Shown here: positions 16,177 to 24,751 of the stretch, one piece after another
How positions within the stretch are numbered: position 1 is the first letter of the stretch
Layout of the letters: each line of letters begins with the position of its first letter
Assembly (NCBI GenBank): GCA_964504345.1
Contig: CAZDDX010000004.1
Span: forward strand, 62,001-126,000
DNA: 64,000 bases
Reading direction: 5' to 3'
Source: CAMDTE01 sp964504345
Lineage (GTDB): Bacteria > Bacteroidota > Bacteroidia > Flavobacteriales > Schleiferiaceae
Made by a program: the position numbers and the translations under genes
Notes under the pieces: model-generated
What the model saw: the letters and a program-made list of their open reading frames with translations, nothing else
Told to the model about the DNA's origin: nothing
Databases searched by the model: none

Positions 16177-18354
16177 TTAGCGGTGGGCGAACACCACGGG
16201 ACTGGATTCTTTCAACCAATCGTTGAACCAAGGCTTGTAGTAGTCTTCCAACTGCGCTCGCTTGATCTTTAGCGTTGGGGTTAGGAAACCGTTGTCCACC
16301 CCCCACTCCTCCGGCACGGAGACGATGGAGCGTAGTTTTTCGTGGCTGGGCAATTTGGCGTTGATTTGATCCAGCCAACGGCCCAGTTCTGCTGCCAAAG
16401 CGGGTCCTTCTTGAGCGCGCGACTCCGGGGTAAGTACCACCAGTGCAAAGGGTTGATGAAGTCCCTCGCCCACCACACAGCACTGCGCTACGGAGGGTGC
16501 TTCCAAAAGTTCGTTCTCCAACGCAATGGGCATGACGAACTTGCCCTTGGAGGTTTTGAACTGGTCCTTGATTCTGCCGGTCAGGGTCCAATAACCGTCT
16601 TGGTCTTGATGCCCTAAATCCCCGGTTCGCAAAAAATCACCGTCGTAGAGTTCCGCCGTCAATTGGGGCTCCCGGTAGTATCCGACGGTATTCGCACCCG
16701 AGCGCACTTGAATTTCTCCTTCCGAACTCGTTCGGACGTCTACACCCTCAAATGCTTGTCCAACCGTTCCCACCCGTACGCGGCCGGTAAAGTTAACTGT
16801 GGTGATGCCCAGGTTCTCGGTCATGCCGTACACCTCTTGAATGGTGATCCCCATTCGAGCAAAATTTTCCAAAAGCGTTGGCCGGATGCTGGACGCTCCG
16901 CTCAACACCAAACGGGCCCGACTGAGACCCAAACGTTTGCGGAGTATGGGCGCGAGCAATTGGCGCAGTCGGGCCGATGGGATTTTTGCGCGCAGCGTGT
17001 CGTCAAACTTCTCCCAAATGCGAGGGACGGCCAGGAAGACAGTAGGTTGCGCGGCCGCCAAATCGTGGGCGAAGGTGTCCAATTTTTGAACAAAATGGAC
17101 GCGACCGCAGAGGTAGATGGAACCGGCGTTCACCAACATCTTCTCCGCTACGTGGCTCATGGGCAGGTAGCTGAAAAATACCTCGTTGCGGAGATGGGTA
17201 AAATGATGAAGCACGGTTTGGAAGGCAAACTGAAATCCACGATGCCGGTGCATCACTCCCTTGGGTTGACCGGTGGTACCGGAGGTATAAATGATGGTGG
17301 CAAGGTCGTCCGGTTGGGGATGGGCCACGGGCGCTGGCGCTGCTTCTTGGAGTTGGTCCCATGGATGAACGCTGGCCGGGGTGGGGGCCACGGGTGCGTT
17401 GGGAAAGGGGATGGCCAAAATACCCGCGGGCAAGGCTGCCCAGAGGGCTTCCGGATGGTCAAGCTTGCCCAGAAACACGCCCTTAGCTCCGGAATGGTCC
17501 AACAAGCCGCGCACCGTTTCTGGCGTGGTGGTGGGGTACAACGGCACGGATACCGCACCCGCTCCGCTGATAGCTAAGTCGGCCAAAATCCAATGGGCGG
17601 AGTTTTTGGCCAGAATGGCGATGCGGTCTCCCGGCTCGATGCCCAAACCGTGGAGGGCCCGAACCGTCCGCTGAACAGACGCTGCTGCTTCCTGGTACGT
17701 AAACCGGAGGGGGCCGTTGGCCGTTGGCTCGTCCAAAAAAACGCGCCCGGGATGCCGCTCAGCATTCCGGTGAAACTGCTCAAACAAGACGGGTTCTTCA
17801 CCTGTGGCGCGGAGGTGACCCATCCCCTGAGCTGGGCGGTAACCGTTGAGAGCAGCAAAAAACTGAGTGGCTCGATGCAGGTCCTTGGCGTCATCCGCGG
17901 AAGGCCACCACGGTGCAGAGACGCTGATCTGTTTGCGCTCCGCATCCAATCCTATCTGGATGATGGGGACGCCAGCGCCTTTTGCGATGGCCAGAAATCC
18001 GGTTTTCAACTGATCTACACGCGAACGAGTTCCTTCTGGGGATAGGGCCAACAGGAACCTCGGCTCCTTTTTGAAGGCGGCAACCACTTGCTCCACCAAA
18101 CCGGTTTTGCTTTTGCGGTTGACCGGAATGCCCCCGATGGAGCGAAGCCACGTTCCAATCGGACCCACAAAAAGGGTGTGTTTTCCCAAAAACTTGGCGT
18201 GGTCAATGTTCCATTCGTTCCGAATGGCCAAACCCAGAGGAAAGTCCCAATTGGAGGTGTGCGGGCCCACAATCAGGACCGCTTGATCCACTTGAGGAAA
18301 GGGGTCGATCATCTCCCATCCGCGCATTTGGTACCAATTCCAGAGCAAACCCAT
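16177..18354 (-). CDS. fused glycerolipid acyltransferase / long-chain acyl-CoA synthetase
   Basis: A single 725-residue polypeptide joins two lipid enzymes. Residues 1-190 are a PlsC-type acyltransferase, with the HX4D motif H32-T-S-N-W-D37 and EGTR at 107-110. Residues 200-725 are an AMP-forming ligase of the long-chain FadD15/FAA1 group, with TSGTTGQPKG at about 357-366, YGMTE near 540 and RTGDLG near 600. Escherichia coli Aas has the same order, but each half here looks closer to the separate Bacteroidota enzymes. Likely role: activation of free or recycled fatty acids coupled to lysophospholipid acylation. It ends 15 bases before coaX. Confidence 0.87.
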   Translation of the reverse strand: MGLLWNWYQMRGWEMIDPFPQVDQAVLIVGPHTSNWDFPLGLAIRNEWNIDHAKFLGKHTLFVGPIGTWLRSIGGIPVNRKSKTGLVEQVVAAFKKEPRFLLALSPEGTRSRVDQLKTGFLAIAKGAGVPIIQIGLDAERKQISVSAPWWPSADDAKDLHRATQFFAALNGYRPAQGMGHLRATGEEPVLFEQFHRNAERHPGRVFLDEPTANGPLRFTYQEAAASVQRTVRALHGLGIEPGDRIAILAKNSAHWILADLAISGAGAVSVPLYPTTTPETVRGLLDHSGAKGVFLGKLDHPEALWAALPAGILAIPFPNAPVAPTPASVHPWDQLQEAAPAPVAHPQPDDLATIIYTSGTTGQPKGVMHRHRGFQFAFQTVLHHFTHLRNEVFFSYLPMSHVAEKMLVNAGSIYLCGRVHFVQKLDTFAHDLAAAQPTVFLAVPRIWEKFDDTLRAKIPSARLRQLLAPILRKRLGLSRARLVLSGASSIRPTLLENFARMGITIQEVYGMTENLGITTVNFTGRVRVGTVGQAFEGVDVRTSSEGEIQVRSGANTVGYYREPQLTAELYDGDFLRTGDLGHQDQDGYWTLTGRIKDQFKTSKGKFVMPIALENELLEAPSVAQCCVVGEGLHQPFALVVLTPESRAQEGPALAAELGRWLDQINAKLPSHEKLRSIVSVPEEWGVDNGFLTPTLKIKRAQLEDYYKPWFNDWLKESSPVVFAHR

Positions 18355-18434
18355 ATCCTATGTTTTGTTGACGTGGGGCAATTTAGAGAATTCGAACGAT
18401 GCGCAAAAGTTATTGCGATTTTCAAAAATCAACG

Positions 18435-18442
18435 TATATTTG
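18435..18442 (+). promoter_or_regulatory. promoter of tRNA-Phe
   Basis: TATATTTG matches the -7 consensus and has a TTG at 18413-18415, 19 bases upstream, as expected for a -33 element. The mature tRNA begins 14 bases downstream. This is the best complete promoter in the window. Confidence 0.75.
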
Positions 18443-18456
18443 CCGCCCCAACGGGA

Positions 18457-18529
18457 GGTTCGGTAGCTCAGTTGGTAGAGCAAAGGACTGAAAATCCTTG
18501 TGTCGACGGTTCGATTCCGCCCCGAACCA
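18457..18529 (+). tRNA. tRNA-Phe (anticodon GAA)
   Basis: A full cloverleaf is visible. The acceptor stem GGTTCGG (18457-18463) pairs with CCGAACC (18522-18528). The D arm is GCTC/GAGC. The anticodon arm AAGGA/TCCTT encloses CTGAAAA with anticodon GAA. The T loop is TTCGATT, and its stem has one A-C mismatch. The CCA is not encoded in full (ACT follows). A strong terminator follows at 18540. Confidence 0.97.
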
Positions 18530-18539
18530 CTTCTCGTAA

Positions 18540-18571
18540 CAAACCCCGCCTTCGGCGGGGTTTGTTTTTTT
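18540..18571 (+). terminator. terminator of tRNA-Phe
   Basis: An 11-bp stem CAAACCCCGCC / GGCGGGGTTTG with a TTC loop is followed by a run of T. Confidence 0.9.
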
Positions 18572-18633
18572 CAGACCCAGCCCCTGCCTCGCAATTAATC
18601 CGGAAAAAATCCTACATTTTTTTCCACGTATAC

Positions 18634-18641
18634 TACCTTTA
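18634..18641 (+). promoter_or_regulatory. -7-like element before the zinc-ribbon gene
   Basis: TACCTTTA is a 7-of-8 match to TAnnTTTG and ends 4 bases before the ATG at 18646. This is the same close spacing seen before fumC and arsC. Confidence 0.4.
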
Positions 18642-18645
18642 CATC

Positions 18646-18927
18646 ATGGAAATTAAGTGCCCAAAATGCAGCGTTTGGACCGAGGGGGATCCGACGACTT
18701 GCCCTTCTTGCGGTTTTGACTTTCAAGCAGCAGCACAAAAGCGTGCCGAATCCCATCCGAACTTTTCGGCACCCGGACCCCCCAAATTCGACTTTCCCAT
18801 GCTTCACCTGAATCCGAACGACCCCTGGCACACGCGTGCGGGCAAAAGAACCGTACACGCCATTCAAGTTGTGGTGATGGCGTTTGCGGGGGGAATGGCC
18901 TGGATGGCCTACTGGATCGCGGTCTGA
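18646..18927 (+). CDS. zinc-ribbon protein with one membrane helix, function unknown
   Basis: The 93-residue product starts with a double-CxxC zinc ribbon (CPKC at 5-8, CPSC at 19-22). A polar linker follows, then one C-terminal hydrophobic segment (about 73-92, rich in V, M, A and W). The topology suggests a tail-anchored zinc-ribbon protein. The frame is open upstream through the tRNA, but the ATG at 18646 follows a promoter-like element and gives the ribbon at the N-terminus. No family known to me. Confidence 0.75.
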   Translation: MEIKCPKCSVWTEGDPTTCPSCGFDFQAAAQKRAESHPNFSAPGPPKFDFPMLHLNPNDPWHTRAGKRTVHAIQVVVMAFAGGMAWMAYWIAV

Positions 18928-18993
18928 TCTTGCCCCATAGATACCGGTGAGGGCCGCACGAATTTGACCGTTCGACTGTTCGCTGCGCACGTC

Positions 18994-19401
18994 ATGGAAA
19001 CGCCCCCCTCCCCTCGCCTTCCCTTGATCCCATTTGTTGGGGCTTGCACCTTGCTCTTTGCCTTGCACCAATTGGGTTTGATGCTTTGGGGCCAAACCTG
19101 GTGGTTTTTGGATTCGTTTTTGGACCCGTTGTTGGCCGTACCGGTACTGGTGGGAATACCTGCCGCAGCCGCTGGTCAATTGTGGCGTCGGACCGTACCC
19201 CTTCCCTCCTCTTGGATTTGGGTCTTTGCCCTTGGCTTGGCCGCCATCTTTGAAGGCTGGATCCCCACCTTTGACCCCCGGTTTACCGCAGATCCATTGG
19301 ACGGAATTGCCTACCTACTCGGTGCCTTCGGCACGAACATTGCCCTGGGAAATTTGTTACCTTTACATACCCATTCAAACTCCCATGAATCAACCCGTTA
19401 A
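18994..19401 (+). CDS. small integral membrane protein, function unknown
   Basis: The product has 135 residues from the ATG at 18994 (a TTG at 18964 is possible) and about four hydrophobic segments. It includes FLDSFLDPLLAVPVLVG and a later FTADPLDGIAYLLGAFG. Short Bacteroidota proteins with this DPLL...ADPxD pattern are sometimes labelled magnesium-citrate transporter, but I would not rely on that. Its 3' end overlaps the HMG-CoA reductase start by 17 bases. Confidence 0.65.
   Translation: METPPSPRLPLIPFVGACTLLFALHQLGLMLWGQTWWFLDSFLDPLLAVPVLVGIPAAAAGQLWRRTVPLPSSWIWVFALGLAAIFEGWIPTFDPRFTADPLDGIAYLLGAFGTNIALGNLLPLHTHSNSHESTR
19358..19365 (+). promoter_or_regulatory. -7-like element before HMG-CoA reductase
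   Basis: TACCTTTA, a 7-of-8 match to TAnnTTTG, lies 19 bases before the ATG at 19385, within the end of the upstream membrane-protein gene. Confidence 0.35.
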
Positions 19402-20710
19402 AGGCTTTAGTAAGTGGACCAAAGAAGGTAAAATCGAGTGGATTGCCCAGTCGCATTTTGCCCAACCGGACGCTGCTGTTGCCACCTTCAAGCAGTACTG
19501 GCATCAAGACGCTGTGCTTCAAAAAAAGCACGACGAGTTCATAGAGAACACCGTCAGCAACTACTTCCTACCCCTGGGCGTAGCGCCCAACTTCCTGATC
19601 AACAATCGGTTCTACACCATTCCGATGGCGATTGAAGAAAGTTCCGTGGTGGCTGCAGCTGCGAAAGCCGCTCAGTTTTGGATGGAAAGAGGAGGATTCA
19701 AGGCAGAAGTTTTGTCTTCTACCAAGATTGGACACGTTCATTTTCTCTACCAAGGCAACCCTGAGGAATTGCATACGGAATTCTCCAACCTGCAGCTCAA
19801 ACTGCTGGCGGATACGGACCGTCTGACCGCCAACATGCAGGCCCGCGGCGGCGGTATTTTAAGTACCCGTTTGGTGGATAAGTCTGCGGACCTGGCGAAT
19901 TACTTTCAACTGGAGGTGCGTTTTGAGACGAAAGACTCCATGGGGGCGAATTTCATCAATTCGTGCTTGGAGCAAATGGCCAAAACACTCAAATCCCAGT
20001 TGGGTGAGGAGCGCGTGGAGGTCATCATGTGCATTTTAAGCAACTACACCCCGGAGTGCCTGGTGCGCGCGGAGGTGTCTTGCTCGATTGATCAACTCAG
20101 CGACGGATCCGGCATTGCTCCGGAGGATTTTGCGGCAAAATTTTTCCAGGCCGTGCGCATTGCGGAAATTGAGCCGTACCGAGCCACCACCCACAACAAA
20201 GGCATCATGAACGGCATTGACGCCGTCATTTTGGCCACCGGAAACGACTTCCGTGCGGTGGAAGCGGCGTGTCACACGCATGCTTCACGCGACGGCCAGT
20301 ACCGCAGCTTGACGCATTGCTCCTTGGACGGTGGGGTGTTCCGTTTTTGGATTGAAATCCCCTTGGCCTTGGGCGTGGTAGGCGGTTTGACCCAATTGCA
20401 TCCCTTGGTTAAAACCTCGTTGGAAATGCTGGGCAAGCCCAATGCACACGAATTGATGTGTATTGTAGCCGCTTCCGGCCTGGCGCAAAACTTTGCGGCC
20501 TTGCGTGCGCTCACTACCACCGGCATTCAAAAGGGGCACATGAAAATGCACCTGCTCAATATTTTGAACCAATTGGAAGCGACTGAGGAAGAAAAAGCTC
20601 ATTTTACGCACTTCTTTAAGGACAAAGTGCCGCACCACGCAGACGTTGTGGCTGCGTTTTGTGCCCATCGTGGTATACCAATCCCTGCGGTGACGAAAAC
20701 TACCGTTTAA
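19385..20710 (+). CDS. mvaA: hydroxymethylglutaryl-CoA reductase, class II
   Basis: The enzyme makes mevalonate from HMG-CoA for isoprenoid synthesis. The 441-residue length, the catalytic-glutamate region ENTVSNYFLPLG (about 55-67), DSMGANFIN (about 180-190) and the Lys/Asp region HNKGIMNGIDAVILATGND (about 275-293) fit the bacterial class II type. The frame is open upstream to 19226, but homology begins at this ATG. It is followed after one base by a GHMP kinase, so the pair is probably a mevalonate-pathway operon. Confidence 0.92.
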   Translation: MNQPVKGFSKWTKEGKIEWIAQSHFAQPDAAVATFKQYWHQDAVLQKKHDEFIENTVSNYFLPLGVAPNFLINNRFYTIPMAIEESSVVAAAAKAAQFWMERGGFKAEVLSSTKIGHVHFLYQGNPEELHTEFSNLQLKLLADTDRLTANMQARGGGILSTRLVDKSADLANYFQLEVRFETKDSMGANFINSCLEQMAKTLKSQLGEERVEVIMCILSNYTPECLVRAEVSCSIDQLSDGSGIAPEDFAAKFFQAVRIAEIEPYRATTHNKGIMNGIDAVILATGNDFRAVEAACHTHASRDGQYRSLTHCSLDGGVFRFWIEIPLALGVVGGLTQLHPLVKTSLEMLGKPNAHELMCIVAASGLAQNFAALRALTTTGIQKGHMKMHLLNILNQLEATEEEKAHFTHFFKDKVPHHADVVAAFCAHRGIPIPAVTKTTV

Positions 20711-20711
20711 C

Positions 20712-21644
20712 ATGGCAACGGCATCGCGCTCCTTCTTTGCGCGGGGCAAGTTGCTGCTCACGTCCGAGTATGTCGTGCTGGACGGAATTCCCGCCGTTGC
20801 TGTACCCACTCATTTGGGGCAACGGTTGGAGTTGATCGAAGTTTTAGACATTCCAATCTTGAATTGGACAGCCCGTGCGCACGACGGTAGTATTTGGCTG
20901 GAAGGTTCGTTGGAACGGACCCCTGAGGGATGGAAGCCGTCTTCATCTGTGGAACCACCAGCTCCTGGTTTGGAGGGTTTAGCTGGTTTGCTCACAGCAG
21001 CGGAACAATTGCGTGGCACCCCCATACCGGGCGGATCCGTGGAAACCTTTTTGGAGTTCCCCAACGACTACGGCTGGGGTTCCAGTTCAACGTTAATTGC
21101 CTTGGTGGCCCAATGGGCCGAAGTTGATGCGTTAGCGCTTCATTTTGCCACGCAGAATGGCAGCGGGTACGACGCCGTTTGTGCCTTAGTCTCCGGTCCC
21201 ATTCGCTACACAAGAACCGGACCAGCAAGCGCCCAATGGGGTCCGGTGTCGTTGGCGCATTGGCCCCACACCACGTTGTATTTAGTTCATCTGGGAGAAA
21301 AGCAGCGCAGTGCGCCGGACGTGGTGCGTTACCGCAGTCTTGCGCCAGACCCACTTTTGCTAGAAGCCGTGGGAGAAGCTGCAGAACTGCTGCTTCGGGC
21401 CTCATCGCCTCAGGAGTGGTCTGACGCTGCTCGCTCGCACGAAGAGGCGATGAGTCGGGTTTTGGGAAGAGTGCCTGTTGCGGAAACCCGTTTTGCGAGC
21501 TACCCCCATGCGGTCAAAAGTTTGGGTGCCTGGGGGGGGGATTTCGTTTTGGCACAAGTCCGGGAACCGTCGGACCTTGAAAAAATAAAGGCGTTAGGCT
21601 TTTCAACCGTTTTGCCGTGGAGCGAGTGCGTCGTCTTGGGTTAA
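20712..21644 (+). CDS. GHMP-family kinase, probably mevalonate pathway
   Basis: The product has 310 residues. It carries an N-terminal GKLLLTSEYVVLDG substrate motif, the GHMP P-loop-like YGWGSSSTL (about 116-125) and SGYDAV (about 153-158). This last motif corresponds to the Gly-Tyr-Asp block of the GYDIA-type kinases found beside HMG-CoA reductase in Bacteroidota; here I-A is replaced by A-V. Mevalonate or phosphomevalonate is the likely substrate by context. The next gene starts inside its 3' end. Confidence 0.85.
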   Translation: MATASRSFFARGKLLLTSEYVVLDGIPAVAVPTHLGQRLELIEVLDIPILNWTARAHDGSIWLEGSLERTPEGWKPSSSVEPPAPGLEGLAGLLTAAEQLRGTPIPGGSVETFLEFPNDYGWGSSSTLIALVAQWAEVDALALHFATQNGSGYDAVCALVSGPIRYTRTGPASAQWGPVSLAHWPHTTLYLVHLGEKQRSAPDVVRYRSLAPDPLLLEAVGEAAELLLRASSPQEWSDAARSHEEAMSRVLGRVPVAETRFASYPHAVKSLGAWGGDFVLAQVREPSDLEKIKALGFSTVLPWSECVVLG

Positions 21645-23827
21645 TCCTTGCGTGGGTGCTGGGTGCCGCCGCAAGTTTGGACTTGCGGGCGGAGCACTTG
21701 GTGGGCGGTGAAATCTGGTACGACTTCTTGGGCAACAACCGCTACCGGGTTACCCTGCGCATCTACCGAGACTGCAATTCCAGCGGGGCTACCTTGGATC
21801 CGCAAGCTGCGGTAACGGCATTCGACGGCCTAACGGGACAGCTAATTGCCAATTTTTCCTTCATTAAAGGCCCCACCATTGGACTTCCGGCCAGTACGGG
21901 TAGCCCGTGTTTGGGGGCGCCCCCAAATATTTGTACGGAGTACGCGGACTACGTTCAGGTGGTAGTTCTGCAGCCCCGGGCCAACGGCTACGTGTTGAGC
22001 CACCAACGCTGCTGCAGGAATTCCACCATTGTCAATTTGCAGAACCCCAGCCAATGGGGCAATACATTTACCGTTCGCATTCCGCCCAACGGAGCCAACG
22101 GAAACAGTTCCCCGCGGTTCAGCAGCATCCCGCCCATTGTGTTGTGCAATCAGGAAAATTTGGCCATCAGCAGTGCAGCAACCGATCCGGATGGAGATTC
22201 CCTGCACTACCAATTGTGCCAATTGCTCCACGGCGGCGGCCAAACCAACGGATCTGCCTGCCTCACGTGTCCCGCGCCGGATCCGTCGGCTCCGCCCCCC
22301 TACACGAATGTCTTGTTTCAAGCACCTCAAAATTTTGCCAATCCAATCCCTGGTACCCCGGGCATTTCCATTCAAGCGAATACCGGCCTACTGAACGGGT
22401 ACCTCACCACCACCGGACAGTACTCGATTGGGATTTGCGTGAGCGAGTACCGCAATGGGGTTTTGTTGAGTACGGTCCGTCGGGACTACCAATTCAACGT
22501 AACCCAGTGCAACCCCAACGTGTCCGTCAAGATCATCACCGCGGACGACGACCCCACCCTCTTGTGCTTGGGCACTACCATGCCGTTCCGAATGACCTCC
22601 ACCAACGTTCAGACAGTTTTGTGGGATTTTGGGGTACTGGGATCTTCCACCGACACCAGCATGCGGCGTAACCCCACCTTTACCTTCCCGGACACCGGTA
22701 AGTACGTAGTGCGTTTGGTAGGCAATCCGGGATTTCCGTGCGCAGACACCAGTGTCGCTATTTTCCGAGTGTATCCTCCCATCAATCCAACACTGACTCA
22801 TTCGGGAAGCGGCTGCTACGACGCACAGCAATTTGTTTTTTCCGCCGTCGGCACGTGGTACCCAGGAGCCGAGTTTTTGTACCGATTCGGCACTGCCGGG
22901 CAAGCCAATTTGGACACCTTTGCCGGATTGAGTCCTCCACCCATTGTTTATTCCGCACCCGGCAAGTACCCCGTCAGCATTCGAATTCGTTCCAAAACCT
23001 GCGAGGCAACGGCTTGGGATACCGTATGGGTGGTGCCGCGGCCGCAGTGGTTTCCTTTGGCCGTGGGCGATACCGGGTGCCGCCCGTTGCGCGTTGCTTT
23101 TGCGCAGGATTCGTTGGCGGGAACTCGCTTGAAATATATTTGGGACTTTGGCGATGGAGACACCAGCCACGCCGCCAATCCGGTCCACGTTTACGGACAA
23201 GCGGGAACCTACACCGTGCGTGTAATGGTCTATGCGGACACGGGGTGCATCGATACAATCATCCGCGTGTTTCCTCAATCCGTTGTGGTTCATCCAACCC
23301 CCTCCATGGGATTGACGTCGGACCGATCGGTGGTCAGCATCTACGATCCCCTCGTCCTGTTTCAAACATCCGGACAAGACCCGGACGAAACCTTTGTACT
23401 GATTCCGGGCGACGGCCCCATCTATGCGGGCATCCCTACCGTTTGGCACGCCTACGCGGATTCCGGCAGTTTCCGGGCACAGTTGGTGGTGACCAATTCG
23501 CTAGGTTGCACGGACACCACCTTTCTACCGATTCGGGTAAATCCCACCTTCAACGTGTTTGTTCCGAATGCGTTTACGCCCAACGGGGACAGCAGAAACG
23601 AGGGATTCCGACCGGTGGTTACCGGATTCAATACCTACGAGTTCTTGGTGCTCAACCGCTGGGGGAACGTGGTTTTTTCCAGCACAGATGCGTCGGCAGC
23701 GTGGAACGGCAAGGTGGGCAACACCGGGCCCGAGTGTCCGGAAGGAGTCTACGTTTGGGTGGTGTACGTGCGGGATTTTGCGGATTCGCCTTACGAACGG
23801 CGCGGCACGGTTACTTTGCTGCGGTAA
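21617..23827 (+). CDS. secreted PKD-domain protein with gliding-motility C-terminal domain (type IX cargo)
   Basis: This is a 736-residue exported protein. A signal peptide (about 1-25) precedes EHLVGGEIWYDFLGNNRYRV, the start of a conserved N-terminal domain. PKD-like repeats follow (for example YIWDFGDGDTSHAANPVHVY, about 505-525). A C-terminal CHU_C domain (about 645-736) begins VFVPNAFTPNGDSRNEGF and contains NRWGNVVF. This domain is a known type IX secretion signal, so surface attachment or release is expected. No ATG is available; the start is GTG at 21617 or 21626, overlapping the kinase gene by about 20-28 bases. Confidence 0.88.
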   Translation: MERVRRLGLILAWVLGAAASLDLRAEHLVGGEIWYDFLGNNRYRVTLRIYRDCNSSGATLDPQAAVTAFDGLTGQLIANFSFIKGPTIGLPASTGSPCLGAPPNICTEYADYVQVVVLQPRANGYVLSHQRCCRNSTIVNLQNPSQWGNTFTVRIPPNGANGNSSPRFSSIPPIVLCNQENLAISSAATDPDGDSLHYQLCQLLHGGGQTNGSACLTCPAPDPSAPPPYTNVLFQAPQNFANPIPGTPGISIQANTGLLNGYLTTTGQYSIGICVSEYRNGVLLSTVRRDYQFNVTQCNPNVSVKIITADDDPTLLCLGTTMPFRMTSTNVQTVLWDFGVLGSSTDTSMRRNPTFTFPDTGKYVVRLVGNPGFPCADTSVAIFRVYPPINPTLTHSGSGCYDAQQFVFSAVGTWYPGAEFLYRFGTAGQANLDTFAGLSPPPIVYSAPGKYPVSIRIRSKTCEATAWDTVWVVPRPQWFPLAVGDTGCRPLRVAFAQDSLAGTRLKYIWDFGDGDTSHAANPVHVYGQAGTYTVRVMVYADTGCIDTIIRVFPQSVVVHPTPSMGLTSDRSVVSIYDPLVLFQTSGQDPDETFVLIPGDGPIYAGIPTVWHAYADSGSFRAQLVVTNSLGCTDTTFLPIRVNPTFNVFVPNAFTPNGDSRNEGFRPVVTGFNTYEFLVLNRWGNVVFSSTDASAAWNGKVGNTGPECPEGVYVWVVYVRDFADSPYERRGTVTLLR

Positions 23828-23834
23828 ACAGGCT

Positions 23835-24197
23835 TTACAGGCCCTTGGCGGCGGACCACACGAAGAACGGCAGAAAACCTAGGGCCAGTGACAGCAGTGC
23901 GTACCCCAGGGCGATCGGCCAGTTTCCGCTTTTGATCCAGTGGGCCAATTCAGCGCTCCAGGTGGAAAAGGTGCTCAGTCCACCGCAAAACCCAATGGCC
24001 AACGCCGCATGCAGGGGGTGTTGCGCTCCACCTTTCCAAAGCCACCACGCCAACAAACTGCTTGCGAGGGCATTGGCCAGCAGGGTAGCTCCGGCAGCGA
24101 CAAAAGGGCTGCTTGCTGCGGTGGAAAGGCCGCGAGCCAAAGCATAGCGCACCAAACTGCCGGCGCCTCCTCCCAAAAAAACCAACATCCAATTCAC
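23835..24197 (-). CDS. crcB: fluoride exporter CrcB/FluC
   Basis: The 120-residue product is a four-helix Fluc-type channel subunit. GGGAGSLVRYALARG (about 9-23), the central LANALASSLLAWW and the signature GFCGGLSTFSTWS (about 69-81) are all present. It normally forms an antiparallel dimer that exports fluoride. It overlaps the PAP2 stop by 4 bases as the last gene of adk-obgE-PAP2-crcB. I saw no fluoride riboswitch, as expected for an internal operon gene. Confidence 0.93.
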   Translation of the reverse strand: MNWMLVFLGGGAGSLVRYALARGLSTAASSPFVAAGATLLANALASSLLAWWLWKGGAQHPLHAALAIGFCGGLSTFSTWSAELAHWIKSGNWPIALGYALLSLALGFLPFFVWSAAKGL

Positions 24198-24751
24198 GGG
24201 AGTAAGCTAAGAATTCTGGTCCAAAGCAGTGCCCACAAACCGCCCACCAACCATCCGCCCAGCACGTCGCCCGGAAAATGGACGCCCAAATGCACCCGAC
24301 TCCAGCCGGTCAGGACCAACCAAAAGACCAGGAGGACTTTGGACCAGCGGGGCAACGGACGACGAAAGGCCAAAGCCAATAAGGTTGCGGAATTTGCGGC
24401 GTGCGAACTGACAAAACCGAATGTACCGCGGCAGGCGTCGGCAGCTAACCGAAGCTGTTCTTGGCAAAGGGGGTCGTGGCACGGACGGAGGCGTTCGAAG
24501 ACGTCCTTGAACAGGTGCACGCTGATGGCGTCGGCCAAAAGAATGCCCAGCAGCAATGCTGCGGCCGTTTGCAGGCGTTGGGACCAAGAGGCCGTTCGGG
24601 TTGCCAAAACCAACACGGCAAGACCCACCAACCAAAAAAACAAATCCGAACTGATCCACTTCATGGGTACGTCCAAATAGGGAAGCCCATTCGCGTTGAT
24701 GGCGGCAAAAGCCGCCCGATCCCATCCTACGATTCCTGCAAGGATTCCCAT
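24194..24751 (-). CDS. PAP2-family membrane phosphatase
   Basis: This is a 185-residue integral-membrane lipid phosphatase. All three PAP2 motifs are seen: KDVFERLRP (about 82-90), SSHAAN in place of the usual PSGH (about 115-120), and SRVHLGVHFPGDV (about 150-162). Substrates may be undecaprenyl pyrophosphate or lipid A phosphates; the sequence cannot distinguish them. The start overlaps the obgE 3' end by 25 bases and the stop overlaps crcB by 4. Confidence 0.9.
   Translation of the reverse strand: MGILAGIVGWDRAAFAAINANGLPYLDVPMKWISSDLFFWLVGLAVLVLATRTASWSQRLQTAAALLLGILLADAISVHLFKDVFERLRPCHDPLCQEQLRLAADACRGTFGFVSSHAANSATLLALAFRRPLPRWSKVLLVFWLVLTGWSRVHLGVHFPGDVLGGWLVGGLWALLWTRILSLLP

Noticed and set aside
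18457..18571. tRNA-Phe as an integration site for a mobile element
   Set aside because: No integrase, no direct repeat of the tRNA 3' end downstream, and the neighbouring genes are housekeeping.
22388..23449. A 353-codon minus-strand frame opposite the CHU_C protein
   Set aside because: No domain; the opposite strand has PKD and CHU_C signatures over the same bases.
23828..24197. Fluoride riboswitch for crcB
   Set aside because: crcB is translated with PAP2 by a 4-base overlap inside an operon, so there is no leader to hold a riboswitch.
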